Positions 24,274-33,170 of a stretch of 64,000 nucleotides of DNA are shown piece by piece. The first letter of the stretch is position 1. Each line of letters opens with the position of its first letter. Source of the DNA: Pseudooceanicola antarcticus (GTDB lineage: Bacteria > Pseudomonadota > Alphaproteobacteria > Rhodobacterales > Rhodobacteraceae); the NCBI RefSeq assembly GCF_900215355.1, contig NZ_OBEA01000008.1, positions 101,814 to 165,813 on the forward strand, read 5' to 3'. The position numbers were made by a program, and so were the translations under genes. The notes beneath the pieces were generated by a model. It made no database searches, was not told where the DNA came from, and was given only the letters and a program-made list of their open reading frames with translations.

Positions 24274-24654
24274 TCATTCAAGCGGTCCGCGGCGTTCAAG
24301 ATCGAGTTTCCTGCGGTCGCGCTTGGTGGGACGAGAATTGCCCTCGATCCGGGCAATTGGTGGAACAGGTTTCTCCTGCTCCTCGGGCGGGGAAAGGTCG
24401 TCATAGAGGCCCTGGGCCTCGGGCGCGGGGCCGCGGCGGGTGCCGATGGCGACGATCTTCACCACCCTGACAAGACGGCCCTGCGGGAAGGTCAGCACAT
24501 CGCCCGGCCCGACCGAGTAAGAGGCCTTGGCCGCGCGATTGCCGTTGACCCGCAGATGCCCCCCGGTGACGCAGGCGGCGGCGAGGCTGCGGCTCTTGAA
24601 GAACCGTGCCTGCCACAACCATTTGTCCACGCGGATGCGGGGGGCCGTCTCCAA
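24274..24654 (-). CDS. S4-domain RNA-binding protein, HslR-like
   Basis: This 126-residue protein begins with an S4 RNA-binding domain (RVDKWLWQARFFKSRSLAAA, about 8-27, then GGHLRVNGNRAAKASYSVGPGD), as in the heat-shock ribosome-rescue protein HslR/Hsp15. The C-terminal half is a basic, Pro/Glu-rich tail that probably contacts rRNA. Its start is 3 bases from the stop of the helicase-related gene, so it is probably translated from the same transcript. Binding to stalled 50S subunits is inferred from the family. Confidence 0.85.
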   Translation of the reverse strand: METAPRIRVDKWLWQARFFKSRSLAAACVTGGHLRVNGNRAAKASYSVGPGDVLTFPQGRLVRVVKIVAIGTRRGPAPEAQGLYDDLSPPEEQEKPVPPIARIEGNSRPTKRDRRKLDLERRGPLE

Positions 24655-24657
24655 GGA

Positions 24658-26511
24658 TCAGTCCTTGGTCTTCAGGCCCATGAGCGCCGCCGCGAAGGGA
24701 TTGTCCGGGTCGATCCGGTCCTTCTTCTTCGGCGGAGCGGCCTCGAAGGTCTTGGCCTTGTTGCCACCGCCCTTGCGGTCGCCCTTGGGCTTGCCACCCT
24801 TGCGGTCGCCCCTGGGACGGTCGCCCTTGGGACCACGGCCCTGGCGCTGCTCGCCCTGGGGACGTTCGCCACCACGGCCACGGCCACGCTGGCCGTCGCG
24901 GTTCTGACGCGCGGCACGGCCGGCCCAGGTGAAGGTGAAGAAGACCTCCTGCTCGGCCTCGCCTACGGCCTCGGTCGCCTCTGCGGGGGTCTCCGCAGGG
25001 GTCTCGGCAGCGGGTTCGGCGGGCGCTTCGGCAGCAGTTTCGGCAGGTGCCTCGGCTGCGGTCTCGGAGGGCGTCTCCGGGGCCTCGGGCGCAGCTTCGC
25101 CCTCGGCGGCAGCCTCAGCGGCGGGCGCTTCGGGTGCAGTTGCTTCGGGGGCGGCTTTCACCTTCTCCCGTTCACCCTTCTCGGCCTTGTAGCCCAGACC
25201 CTGCATGAGGTCGGCGAACTGCTCGAGCGTCATGCCGGTGATCGAGAGCATGTCGGCCTTGGCCTCGAAGCCGCCACGGCTGTCTTCGCTGCGCAGCATG
25301 TCGGCCAGGCGTTCGAGCATGTCGATGCGGATGGCGCGTTCGCCGGCGGCACGGTAGCCGGCCATGGCGAAATAGCCCTGCGGCAGGTCCTTCTCGGCGG
25401 GCACGGTCACCAGGCCCGGAGGCGGCGCCTCGGGGAATTCCTGCAGGTCCTTGGACAGCGACCACAGCACAAGGCGCAGGCGCGTCGGAGCGGGCTTGAG
25501 CAGAAGCGGCATGAAGATCGTGTACTGGCCGAAACGGATGCCATGCTTGCGCAGGGCGCCACGGGCGTCCTGGTCCAGCTGCTTCACGTCATCGGCGACC
25601 TCGCCACGGGGCAGGATGCCCAGGCTCTCGACCATCCGGAAGCCGAAGCCTCGGGCCAGGCCGGTCAGGGTCTCATCGCGCTGCAGGTTGACCAGCGGCT
25701 CGAAGAGCGCGGCCACCTTGCGGTCGATGAAATGCTGCAGGCGGCGCTGCACCTTCTGGGCAACGTCCGGTCCGGCTTCCTCATCGACGAAGGCCACGAC
25801 CTGCGGCTTCATGGGCTCAGCGCCCGCCGCAAGCTTGCCGACCGCCTGGTCGCCCCACATCAGACCACCCTGTTCGGTGAAGTCGATCTCGGTATCCGGG
25901 GCGTTGTAGAAACGATCCGCCCGGAGGTTGAAATGGGGGATAAGAGCCTGGAGGCTGGCCTGGCGGAGGGTCTTGGCCTCCTGCCCTTCGGCTTCCTTGT
26001 CCTGTCGGAAGCGGAAGCCTTCCAGACGGCCCACGAATTCGCCTTCGACGGTCACTTCGCCGGTATCACTCACATCGGCCAAGAGGGCCTCCTTCTGCTT
26101 GAGCCGCCGCATCAGAACACTGGTGCGCCGGTCCACAAATCTTTGGGTCAGACGCGCGTGAAGCGCATCCGACAAGCGGTCTTCTACCGCGCGAGTTGCG
26201 TCGCGCCAATGACTTTCGTCATCTACCCAGCCATTGCGCTGCGCGACATAGGTCCATGTGCGGATGAAGGCCAGCCGTTTCGAGAGCGTGTCGATATCGC
26301 CCTCGGTTCGGTCGATGCGCCGGATCTGCGTCGCCAGCCAGTCATCCGGCACCCGCCCGCTCTCGTGCAGGAAGCCATAGATCCGGGTCAGCAGACCGGC
26401 GTGTTCGGCATGGCTGATACCCCGGAAATCGGGGATGCGGCAGACATCCCAGAGCAGTCGCATGGCGCTGGTCGAGGTCGCCCGCGCCCGCACCTCGGCA
26501 TCCGAGGCCAT
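24658..26511 (-). CDS. SUV3-like helicase-related protein, C-terminal fragment after frameshift
   Basis: This 617-codon open frame is the downstream part of the helicase that begins at 27535. It has no ATP-binding motifs. It begins in a helical region (RARATSTSAMRLLWDVCRIPDFRG), continues through conserved blocks such as RADRFYNAPDTEIDFTEQGG and GIRFGQYTIFMP, and ends in an Ala/Pro/Glu-rich linker and an Arg/Gly/Lys-rich tail (RGRGRGGERPQGEQRQG). Upstream of its first ATG (26511) the same frame stays open and encodes QDERLLRAREADDLIALKS, which continues the helicase fragment if one base is added to the C7 tract at 26568-26574. It is therefore half of one gene, not an independent one. Confidence 0.75.
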   Translation of the reverse strand: MASDAEVRARATSTSAMRLLWDVCRIPDFRGISHAEHAGLLTRIYGFLHESGRVPDDWLATQIRRIDRTEGDIDTLSKRLAFIRTWTYVAQRNGWVDDESHWRDATRAVEDRLSDALHARLTQRFVDRRTSVLMRRLKQKEALLADVSDTGEVTVEGEFVGRLEGFRFRQDKEAEGQEAKTLRQASLQALIPHFNLRADRFYNAPDTEIDFTEQGGLMWGDQAVGKLAAGAEPMKPQVVAFVDEEAGPDVAQKVQRRLQHFIDRKVAALFEPLVNLQRDETLTGLARGFGFRMVESLGILPRGEVADDVKQLDQDARGALRKHGIRFGQYTIFMPLLLKPAPTRLRLVLWSLSKDLQEFPEAPPPGLVTVPAEKDLPQGYFAMAGYRAAGERAIRIDMLERLADMLRSEDSRGGFEAKADMLSITGMTLEQFADLMQGLGYKAEKGEREKVKAAPEATAPEAPAAEAAAEGEAAPEAPETPSETAAEAPAETAAEAPAEPAAETPAETPAEATEAVGEAEQEVFFTFTWAGRAARQNRDGQRGRGRGGERPQGEQRQGRGPKGDRPRGDRKGGKPKGDRKGGGNKAKTFEAAPPKKKDRIDPDNPFAAALMGLKTKD

Positions 26512-26530
26512 GGACTTCAGCGCGATCAGG

Positions 26531-27535
26531 TCATCGGCCTCGCGCGCCCTCAGCAGGCGCTCGTCCTGGGGGGGCCACCTCCAGCGAGGCGATCAGCGGA
26601 TCAATGCCGGCGAAGTTGAGCTGCGGGTTGCGCCACTGCAGTTTGCGCACCGGAGCGAAGCGATGCGACATGATCGCCTCGGCCAGTTCCGGCGGCAGCG
26701 AGCCCGCCTCGCCAGTGACCCCGAAGGTGCCATCGGACATGCCCCGTCCCGCCCGGCCGGCAATCTGGCCCATTTCATGGGGAAAGAGCTCTCTCATCCG
26801 GCGGCCGTCGAACTTGGTCAGGGCCGAGAAGGCCACGTGGCGCACGTCCAGGTTCAGGCCCATGCCGATGGCATCGGTGGCCACCAGGTAGTCCACGTCG
26901 CCATTCTGGTAGAGCTCGACCTGGGCGTTGCGGGTGCGCGGGCTGAGCGCGCCCATCACCACAGCCGCGCCGCCCTTCTGGCGGCGGATCAGCTCGGCCA
27001 TGGCGTAGATGTTGTCGACCGAGAACCCCACCACCGCCGAGCGCGTCGGCAGCCGGGCGATCTTGCGCCCGCCGGCATAGGTCAGCTCGGACATGCGCTC
27101 CCGGCGGATGAACTGCGTCTCGGGCAGCAGGTCGGCGATGACCCCGCGCATGGAATGCGAGCCCAGGAACATCGTCTCGACCAGCCCGCGCGAGCGCAGC
27201 AGCCGGTCTGTGAAGACATGACCGCGCTCGGGGTCAGCGCAAAGCTGAATCTCGTCCACCGCCAGGAAATCGCAGCCCATGCCCTCGGGCATGGCCTCGA
27301 CCGTGCAGACCCAATACTTGGTCCGCGGCGGCACGATGCGCTCTTCTCCGGTGACCAGGGCCACCACCGAGGGGCCGCGCGCGGCGACGATTCGGTCATA
27401 GACCTCGCGCGCCAGCAATCGCAGCGGCAACCCGATGATGCCGGTACGGTGACCGAGCATCCGCTCGATCGCATAATGGGTCTTGCCGGTATTTGTCGGC
27501 CCGAGGACCGCAGTGATCCTGCCCTTTGGGGACAT
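26531..27535 (-). CDS. SUV3-like superfamily 2 RNA helicase, N-terminal fragment before frameshift
   Basis: This 334-codon frame holds the helicase core. Seen directly: motif I LGPTNTGKTH (about 10-19), motif II AVDEIQLC (about 90), LGSHSMRG, and motif VI QIAGRAGRGM (about 280). These match the mitochondrial SUV3-like RNA helicase family, whose alphaproteobacterial members run on for about 900-1000 residues. Here the frame ends in an unrelated Arg-rich tail (GRAPAEGARGR) just after LIASLEVAPP, where a run of seven C (minus strand) occurs. One more C would join it to the 24658-26511 frame, giving a protein of about 959 residues. A sequencing error, a true mutation, or slippage are all possible. 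Confidence 0.8.
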   Translation of the reverse strand: MSPKGRITAVLGPTNTGKTHYAIERMLGHRTGIIGLPLRLLAREVYDRIVAARGPSVVALVTGEERIVPPRTKYWVCTVEAMPEGMGCDFLAVDEIQLCADPERGHVFTDRLLRSRGLVETMFLGSHSMRGVIADLLPETQFIRRERMSELTYAGGRKIARLPTRSAVVGFSVDNIYAMAELIRRQKGGAAVVMGALSPRTRNAQVELYQNGDVDYLVATDAIGMGLNLDVRHVAFSALTKFDGRRMRELFPHEMGQIAGRAGRGMSDGTFGVTGEAGSLPPELAEAIMSHRFAPVRKLQWRNPQLNFAGIDPLIASLEVAPPGRAPAEGARGR

Positions 27536-27565
27536 TCCCTGCCCTCTCCGCCAGTGCGTTCAGGC

Positions 27566-28165
27566 TCAGATATCGCTGCCCGAGACCCGAGGTGCAAGCC
27601 GGTCGCGTCCCGCGAGCGAGTCTTCATGCGCCGGATAGATCTTCAGGATGGCGCTGTAACCCGCGTGGGCGGCATCGATCCGGCCGGTTTCCTCGAGCAC
27701 CACGGCCAGCCCGTAGGCGCTTTGGAAATTGAGCGGATTGAGCGCCAGCGCCTGTTCCAGATCGGCCTGGGCCAGGCCCAGTTCCTCCATTCGGAAGAAG
27801 GCCATGGCCCGCATGTGCCAGCCTTCGGCGAAACCCGGCGCATGGTCGATCAGGGCCGAGAAATGGCCCACGGCCTGGTCCAGATCTCCGCGTTCGAGGG
27901 CGTCGCGGCCCTTGCGCAGCAGCAGATCCATCGAGGACGAGCCCGAGCTCGACCAGATCAGTTCAAGCTCGCGCACGATTTGCCGGGCTTCGGCGGCATC
28001 GGCCTCTGCCAGCGCGGCAATGAGCGGTTCTGCCGCCCTCGCCTGGGGGCCCGCCACCGAGGAGGTGACCGAATCGTCGGCCCGCCCTAGACTGGGGGGC
28101 AGCAGGAATAACGCTGCGGCAAAAATGGCCAAAGCCGATTTGAGATGTCGATTGAAAGCGCTCAT
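27566..28165 (-). CDS. exported TPR-repeat protein
   Basis: This 199-residue protein has a signal peptide (about 1-29, LAIFAAALFLLPPSLGRA) and at least three tetratricopeptide repeats (about 85-185, e.g. GRDALERGDLDQAVGHFSAL, AMAFFRMEELGLAQADLEQA and a following unit). TPR proteins of this kind are periplasmic scaffolds; the partner is not evident. The start at 28165 begins the signal peptide. The frame continues upstream but has no homology there. It is separated by 30 bases from the helicase start and is divergent from the SCP2 gene. Confidence 0.75.
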   Translation of the reverse strand: MSAFNRHLKSALAIFAAALFLLPPSLGRADDSVTSSVAGPQARAAEPLIAALAEADAAEARQIVRELELIWSSSGSSSMDLLLRKGRDALERGDLDQAVGHFSALIDHAPGFAEGWHMRAMAFFRMEELGLAQADLEQALALNPLNFQSAYGLAVVLEETGRIDAAHAGYSAILKIYPAHEDSLAGRDRLAPRVSGSDI

Positions 28166-28237
28166 GACGCCTATAAGTGTAGCGCGAGAGAGCGGGTTTG
28201 AGACCCCCTGATCATTTAAAATTGAAGGAAGCGCGAC

Positions 28238-28534
28238 ATGAGCGAAGTCATCTCTGCAGCCGTGGCGGCACTGAACGAGAAGCTGTCCGGCGAAGATATG
28301 GATTTCACGGCGAAATTCGCAATCGAGGACGAGGGCGAGATCTTCGTCAGCTCCGAGGGCGCGCGTCCCGCCGAAGAGGGCGACGAGGCCGATGTGACCC
28401 TCAGCGCCGACGTGGAAACTTTCCAGGACATGCTTTCGGGAGATCTTAACCCGACCACGGCTTTCATGACCGGCAAGCTCAGCGTCGACGGCGACATGGG
28501 CGCGGCGATGAAGCTGGGCTCCGTTCTGGGCTGA
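28238..28534 (+). CDS. SCP2 sterol-binding-domain protein
   Basis: This 98-residue protein consists of one SCP2 domain, which binds lipids or acyl chains in a hydrophobic tunnel. Recognisable segments are FTAKFAIEDEGEIFV, DVTLSADVETFQDMLSGDLNP and the ending AFMTGKLSVDGDMGAAMKLGSVL. Length is usual for the stand-alone bacterial form (about 95-100). GGAAG lies 5-6 bases before the ATG. The downstream hydrolase gene begins 109 bases later and may share a transcript. The ligand is unknown. Confidence 0.88.
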   Translation: MSEVISAAVAALNEKLSGEDMDFTAKFAIEDEGEIFVSSEGARPAEEGDEADVTLSADVETFQDMLSGDLNPTTAFMTGKLSVDGDMGAAMKLGSVLG

Positions 28535-28643
28535 GGCGACCGGCCCGCGACGGACGCCAGCACGCGCCAGGGTACTGCGGGCCGGCAGCCGCCGGCCCCA
28601 GGCTGCATCGGGAGGAACCCGCAGCCCGCATCGGGAGGAATAC

Positions 28644-29624
28644 GTGACCAGTATCGACTTGCAAGACGCGCCGCTTTTCGAGGAACACGCCGATGCGCCG
28701 GCGGGCGGTTTCGCCCGCTGGGTCAAGGCGCGGGACGGGGTCCGGCTGCGGCTGGTCCACTGGCCGCTGCAGGGGTCCAAGGGCACCGTGCTGCTCTTTC
28801 CCGGCCGCACCGAATACGCAGAGAAATACGGTCGCGCGGCGACGGACTTTGCCGCCCGCGGCTTTGCCACGCTGACTGTGGACTGGCGCGGCCAGGGTCT
28901 GGCCGACCGGGTCGCGGGCGATCCGGCGCTTGGCCATGTGGCGCGCTTTTCGGAATACCAGATGGATGTCGAGGCCCTGCTGTCCGCCCTCCCCGGCATG
29001 GGCGTCGAGGGGCCGCTGTTCCTGCTGGCCCATTCCATGGGCGGCTGCATCGGGCTGCGCGCCCTGCACGAGGGCCTGCCGGTCAAGGCCGCGGCCTTCA
29101 CGGCGCCGATGTGGGGGATCGAGCTGCCCGCCTTCCTGCGCCCGATCGCCTGGATGCTCTCCAGCACCTCGCATTACCTGGGCATGGCCGAAACGCTTTC
29201 GCCGGGCACCAAGTCCGAAACCTACGTGCTGTTCGAGCCTTTCGAGGCCAACAAGCTGACCACCGACCGCGGGATGTACGACTACATGCGCCGCCAGGCC
29301 CAGGCCCATCCCGAGCTGATGATCGGCGGGCCGACGATGAAGTGGCTGAACGAGGCCCTGCGCGAGATGCTTCGCCTGGCGCGCATGCCCTCGCCCGCGG
29401 TGCCCTGCCTGACCTTCCTCGGCTCGCTGGAAAGCATCGTCTCACCGCAGCGTATCCGCGACCGCATGGCCGCCTGGCCCGGCGGCAAGCTGGAACTGGT
29501 CGAGGGCGCCCGGCACGAAGTCATGATGGAGGGCGATGAAATCCGTCGCCGCACCTTCGACGCCTGCGCCGCCCATTTCGAGGCCCAGCTGACCGGCACG
29601 GACGGCAATCGCGCCAGCGCCTGA
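28644..29624 (+). CDS. alpha/beta hydrolase, lysophospholipase/monoacylglycerol lipase-like
   Basis: This 326-residue cytosolic hydrolase has an oxyanion region LLFPGRTEYAEKYGR, a nucleophile elbow LAHSMGG (GxSxG form with HSMGG, about residue 130), an acidic-residue strand FLGSLESIV, and the C-terminal histidine in EGARHEVMME. These are features of the S33-type lysophospholipase group. GTG at 28644 is the start, with GGGAGGAA 3-4 bases upstream. The upstream GCATCGGGAGGAA is present twice, 23 bases apart. The substrate is unproven. Confidence 0.87.
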   Translation: MTSIDLQDAPLFEEHADAPAGGFARWVKARDGVRLRLVHWPLQGSKGTVLLFPGRTEYAEKYGRAATDFAARGFATLTVDWRGQGLADRVAGDPALGHVARFSEYQMDVEALLSALPGMGVEGPLFLLAHSMGGCIGLRALHEGLPVKAAAFTAPMWGIELPAFLRPIAWMLSSTSHYLGMAETLSPGTKSETYVLFEPFEANKLTTDRGMYDYMRRQAQAHPELMIGGPTMKWLNEALREMLRLARMPSPAVPCLTFLGSLESIVSPQRIRDRMAAWPGGKLELVEGARHEVMMEGDEIRRRTFDACAAHFEAQLTGTDGNRASA

Positions 29625-29892
29625 GGCGATGCGCCTCTGTCAAAGGGCGGGGCAATGCCCCCTTCCACATGCTTTCACCAAGCCGAAGGCAAGGGACAAG
29701 AAGCCTGCCGCCGCCCATGGCGCCCGGCGGCTCGGGCCGCCGCGCCCGAGGGGGCTCGATGCCCCCGAGGGCGCCCGCCCCAGGCGGAAAACCCGCCCGT
29801 TTCATCCGACCTTCGGCCCTGTGGCCTTGGGCGACCTTGCCCCGCCCCCCATGGGGACCTATGTCTGAATTCCCGAAGTTACTGGAGGTCCC

Positions 29893-31746
29893 ATGCGCAG
29901 CCTGCCCTTTGCCGCCCCGTTCCAATCCGGCCATCCCCTGCCCCGCGACGCGAATGCGCTGGCCGGTGAGGGCGACAGCCCCTTCGGTGAGCTGCCCGAA
30001 TGGGACCTGACCGATCTCTACCCCGCCCCCGATGCAGCCGAGCTGAAGCGCGACCTGGACTGGCTGGAAGAGGCCTGCGCCCGTTTCGCCACCGACTTCG
30101 AGGGCAAGCTGGCCGAGCTCGACGCCGAGGGCTTCCTTGATTGCGTCCTGCGCAACGAGAAGATCCAGGCGATCTCGGGCCGGATCATGTCCTACGCGGG
30201 CCTGCGCTACTACCAGCTGACCACGGCAGGAGAGCGGGTCAAGTTCATGTCCGACATGCAGGACAAGCTGACCAATTTCACCACGCCGCTGGTCTTCTTC
30301 ACGCTGGAAATCAACCGCCTGCCCGAAGACCACCTGGACGGGCTCTTCGCCGAGAATGCCGAGCTGGCGCGCTACAAGCCGGTCTTCGACCGCATCCGCG
30401 CCATGAAGGACTACCAGCTTTCCGACGAGCTGGAGAAGTTCCTGCACGACCTCGGCGTGGTCGGCGACGCCTGGGAAAAGCTCTTTGACGAGACCATCGC
30501 GGGCCTGACCTTCGACATCGACGGCGAGGAGCTGGGCATCGAGGGCACGCTGACCCTGCTGACTGATCACGACCGCGCCAAGCGCGAGGCCGCCGCGCGC
30601 GAGCTGGCCCGTGTGCTCAACGCCAACATCCGCACCTTCGCCCGCGTCCACAACACGACCGCCAAGGAGAAGGAGGTCATCGACCGCTGGCGCGGCATGC
30701 CGACCGCCCAGACCGGCCGTCACCTGTCGAACCACGTCGAGCCCGAGGTGGTCGAGGCGCTGCGCGATGCCGTGGTCGCCGCCTACCCGCGCCTCAGCCA
30801 CCGCTACTACGAGCTCAAGCGCAAGTGGCTTGGCCTCGATCGCATGCAGGTCTGGGACCGCAACGCGCCCCTGCCCACCGAAGAGCCCAAGCTGGTCAAC
30901 TGGGACGAGGCCGAGGCTACGGTGATGGAGGCCTACGAGGGCTTCTCTCCGAAGATGGCCGAGATCGCCAAGCCCTTCTTCACCGATGGCTGGATCGACG
31001 CGGGCGTGAAGCCCGGCAAGGCCCCCGGCGCCTTCGCCCACCCCACGGTGACCGAGGTCCATCCCTACGTGATGCTGAACTACCTCGGCAAACCGCGCGA
31101 CGTGATGACGCTGGCGCATGAGCTGGGCCACGGCGTGCACCAGGTGCTGGCCGCTGGTCAGGGCGAGATGCTCTCGTCGACCCCGCTGACCCTGGCCGAA
31201 ACGGCCTCGGTCTTCGGCGAGATGCTGACCTTCCGCGCCATGCTCGCCAAGGCCGAGACAAAAGAGCAGAAGAAGACCCTTCTGGCCGGCAAGGTCGAGG
31301 ACATGATCAACACGGTCGTGCGCCAGATCGCCTTCTACGACTTCGAGTGCAAGCTGCACGAGGCGCGCCGCGGCGGAGAGCTGACGCCCGAGGATATCAA
31401 CGCGCTCTGGATGTCGGTGCAGGCCGAAAGCCTGGGCCCGGCCTTCGACTTCATGGAGGGCTACGAGACCTACTGGGCCTATGTCCCCCACTTCGTCCAC
31501 TCGCCCTTCTACGTCTACGCCTATGCCTTCGGCGACGGCCTGGTGAACGCGCTCTACGCGGTTTACGAGGAATCCCCCGAGGGCTTCCAGGACAAGTACT
31601 TCGACATGCTGAAGGCCGGTGGCTCGAAGCACCACAAGGAGCTTCTGGCCCCCTTCGGCCTCGACGCGTCCGACCCCGCCTTCTGGGACAAGGGCCTGTC
31701 GATGATCGAAGGCTTCATCGACGAGCTGGAGGCGATGGAGGACTGA
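29893..31746 (+). CDS. pepF: M3-family oligoendopeptidase F
   Basis: This 617-residue cytosolic zinc metallopeptidase cleaves short peptides. The zinc-binding HEXXH motif is LAHELGHGVHQ (about 405-415), with the downstream third ligand in ETASVFGEM (about residue 436). An N-terminal helical region of the oligoendopeptidase F type precedes it (about 110-200). Length matches PepF (about 600). GGAGG lies about 5 bases upstream of the ATG. It is followed immediately by a small membrane-protein gene. Confidence 0.92.
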   Translation: MRSLPFAAPFQSGHPLPRDANALAGEGDSPFGELPEWDLTDLYPAPDAAELKRDLDWLEEACARFATDFEGKLAELDAEGFLDCVLRNEKIQAISGRIMSYAGLRYYQLTTAGERVKFMSDMQDKLTNFTTPLVFFTLEINRLPEDHLDGLFAENAELARYKPVFDRIRAMKDYQLSDELEKFLHDLGVVGDAWEKLFDETIAGLTFDIDGEELGIEGTLTLLTDHDRAKREAAARELARVLNANIRTFARVHNTTAKEKEVIDRWRGMPTAQTGRHLSNHVEPEVVEALRDAVVAAYPRLSHRYYELKRKWLGLDRMQVWDRNAPLPTEEPKLVNWDEAEATVMEAYEGFSPKMAEIAKPFFTDGWIDAGVKPGKAPGAFAHPTVTEVHPYVMLNYLGKPRDVMTLAHELGHGVHQVLAAGQGEMLSSTPLTLAETASVFGEMLTFRAMLAKAETKEQKKTLLAGKVEDMINTVVRQIAFYDFECKLHEARRGGELTPEDINALWMSVQAESLGPAFDFMEGYETYWAYVPHFVHSPFYVYAYAFGDGLVNALYAVYEESPEGFQDKYFDMLKAGGSKHHKELLAPFGLDASDPAFWDKGLSMIEGFIDELEAMED

Positions 31747-31747
31747 C

Positions 31748-31981
31748 ATGTCCCGGCGCCCGCGCCAATCCTTGAAGAACCGTTTGCGGCGGGCCCTGGT
31801 CAGGGTCCGCCGTTTTCTTCCGCCCGGCACGCGCCTGCCCATAGGCCTGCTGCTGATGGCCGGCGGATTGCTGGGCTTCCTGCCCATCCTGGGGTTCTGG
31901 ATGCTGCCGCTAGGCGTCGCGGTCATCGCGCTGGACGTGGTGCCGTTCTGGCGCTGGCTCCGCGGGCCACGCAAGCGCTGA
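31748..31981 (+). CDS. small basic membrane protein of unknown function
   Basis: This 77-residue protein has a strongly basic N-terminus (RRPRQSLKNRLRRALVRVRR) followed by two close hydrophobic segments (about 32-45 and 49-65) and a basic end WLRGPRKR. It starts one base after the pepF stop and is almost certainly co-transcribed. Both termini probably lie in the cytoplasm. I do not recognise a named family; small proteins of this look are common beside pepF in related genomes only as far as I can guess. Confidence 0.7.
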   Translation: MSRRPRQSLKNRLRRALVRVRRFLPPGTRLPIGLLLMAGGLLGFLPILGFWMLPLGVAVIALDVVPFWRWLRGPRKR

Positions 31982-32052
31982 GCCGGTTCGCTCCCGCGCC
32001 TGCCAGGGGCGCGACATTCGGACCCGTGCGCCACGCGTCCGATATGGGCGCA

Positions 32053-32085
32053 GGCGGCAGGGTGGGTGGAACCCGCCCCGCCGCC
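32053..32085. terminator. GC-rich hairpin between converging genes
   Basis: GGCGGCAGGGTGGG pairs with CCCGCCCCGCCGCC around a 5-base loop. It lies between the small membrane-protein gene (+) and the oxidoreductase gene (-). There is no T-run on either side, so termination is only likely, not clear. Confidence 0.4.
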
Positions 32086-32093
32086 CCCGGGAC

Positions 32094-33059
32094 CTAGTCG
32101 GCGCTCAGCGCCTGGTCGATCATCGCCTGGGTGCCGCGTGCCGCTTCCAGAGGCCAGGGCCAGCTGGCCTCGCCACGCATCGCGGCACCGAAGGCCTCGA
32201 CCTGCAGGATGTACTGATCGAAGCGCGGGAAGCGCTCCAGCCGCTCCTCGCCCGCGCGGTTGATGCGCAGCTCCGCCTGAGAGAAATGCAGCGCATTGAA
32301 GGGACAGCTCACCACGATGCTGCCCTCGCTGCCGTGGAACTGCATCTCCTGACGGCCCATCATCCGGGTCGAGACCAGCGAATGCAGATCGAAGCCGCCG
32401 AAATCGAAGACATTGGCCGAGAGCGTATCGACACCGTGGCGCAGCTCCATCCGTGCATCCTTCATCGCCACGGGTTCCTGGCCGGTGGCAAAGCGCGTGG
32501 CGCCGAAGGTATAGACCCCGATGTCACGCAGCCCGCCGCCGCCGGTCTCGGGCTTGTTGCGGATATTGCCCATGTCGGAATTCTCGTAGGTGAACATGGC
32601 GTTGACCTGCAGCAGCTCTCCGATCTCGCCCGCGGCCAGCAGCGCCTTGACCCGCTGCCACTGCGGATGATGCACGATCATGAAGGCCTCCGAGGCCAGC
32701 AGCCCCGAGGCATCCCGCGCGGCGATCAGCCGGTCGAAATCGGCCTCCTGCATGGCAATCGGCTTTTCGCAAAGCACATGCTTGCCGGCTTCCAGCGCCT
32801 TGATCGTCCATTCCACGTGGATGTGGTTCGGCAGCGGAATATAGACCGCGTCGATCTCGGGATCGGCCAGCAGCGCCTCGTAACTGGCGTGATAGCGGAT
32901 GCCCGGCGCGAAGGCGCGGAACGGGGCGATCTTCTCTTCCGAGGACGAGGCAACGGCGCGGATCTCGGCGCCTTTCGCGGCATGGATCGCGGGCCCCATC
33001 ACGTTGATGGCAAAATTCGCGGCACCGAGGATGCCCCAGCGGACAGGTTCATGGCTCAT
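32094..33059 (-). CDS. Gfo/Idh/MocA-family NAD(P)-dependent oxidoreductase
   Basis: This 321-residue enzyme has an N-terminal Rossmann domain ([14 protein letters not shown], about residues 8-21), the conserved EKPIA segment (about 92-96) holding the family lysine, and a C-terminal alpha/beta domain with [11 protein letters not shown]. It probably oxidises a sugar, inositol or trans-dihydrodiol type substrate. The start at 33059 has GGGAG 8 bases upstream; the open frame extends 20 codons further without support. No sugar transporter or isomerase lies beside it, so the substrate is open. Confidence 0.88.
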   Translation of the reverse strand: MSHEPVRWGILGAANFAINVMGPAIHAAKGAEIRAVASSSEEKIAPFRAFAPGIRYHASYEALLADPEIDAVYIPLPNHIHVEWTIKALEAGKHVLCEKPIAMQEADFDRLIAARDASGLLASEAFMIVHHPQWQRVKALLAAGEIGELLQVNAMFTYENSDMGNIRNKPETGGGGLRDIGVYTFGATRFATGQEPVAMKDARMELRHGVDTLSANVFDFGGFDLHSLVSTRMMGRQEMQFHGSEGSIVVSCPFNALHFSQAELRINRAGEERLERFPRFDQYILQVEAFGAAMRGEASWPWPLEAARGTQAMIDQALSAD

Positions 33060-33107
33060 GTCTGATATCTCCCTTTGCCCCGACCATACAGCGCCGCGCG
33101 CAAAGGA

Positions 33108-33131
33108 AAACCCGCCCAAACGGGCGGGTTT
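33108..33131. terminator. rpoH terminator hairpin
   Basis: AAACCCGCCC (33108-33117) pairs with GGGCGGGTTT (33122-33131) around AAAC. On the minus strand it follows rpoH and is followed by TTCCTTTG. Its 3' edge overlaps the first TTTGCAAA box. Confidence 0.75.
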
Positions 33132-33160
33132 GCAAAGCTTTGCCGATAGGGGTTTGCAAA
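33129..33160. repeat. paired TTTGCAAA boxes downstream of rpoH
   Basis: Perfect 8-bp palindromes TTTGCAAA occur at 33129-33136 and 33153-33160, separated by 16 bases that include GCTTTGCC. A similar pair is at 35778-35807. TTTGCAAA resembles the half-sites reported for ScfR/PccR-type regulators, but the spacing differs from the X4 I recall. Confidence 0.6.
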
Positions 33161-33170
33161 GTGCAGCAGG

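Noticed and set aside
27566..29167. Long minus-strand frame extending upstream of the TPR protein
   Set aside because: Only the last 199 codons (from 28165) have a signal peptide and TPR units; the rest is antisense to the SCP2 and hydrolase genes.
29625..29892. Small open frames between the hydrolase gene and pepF
   Set aside because: No ribosome site or similarity, and compositionally they look like spacer with shifted-frame reading.
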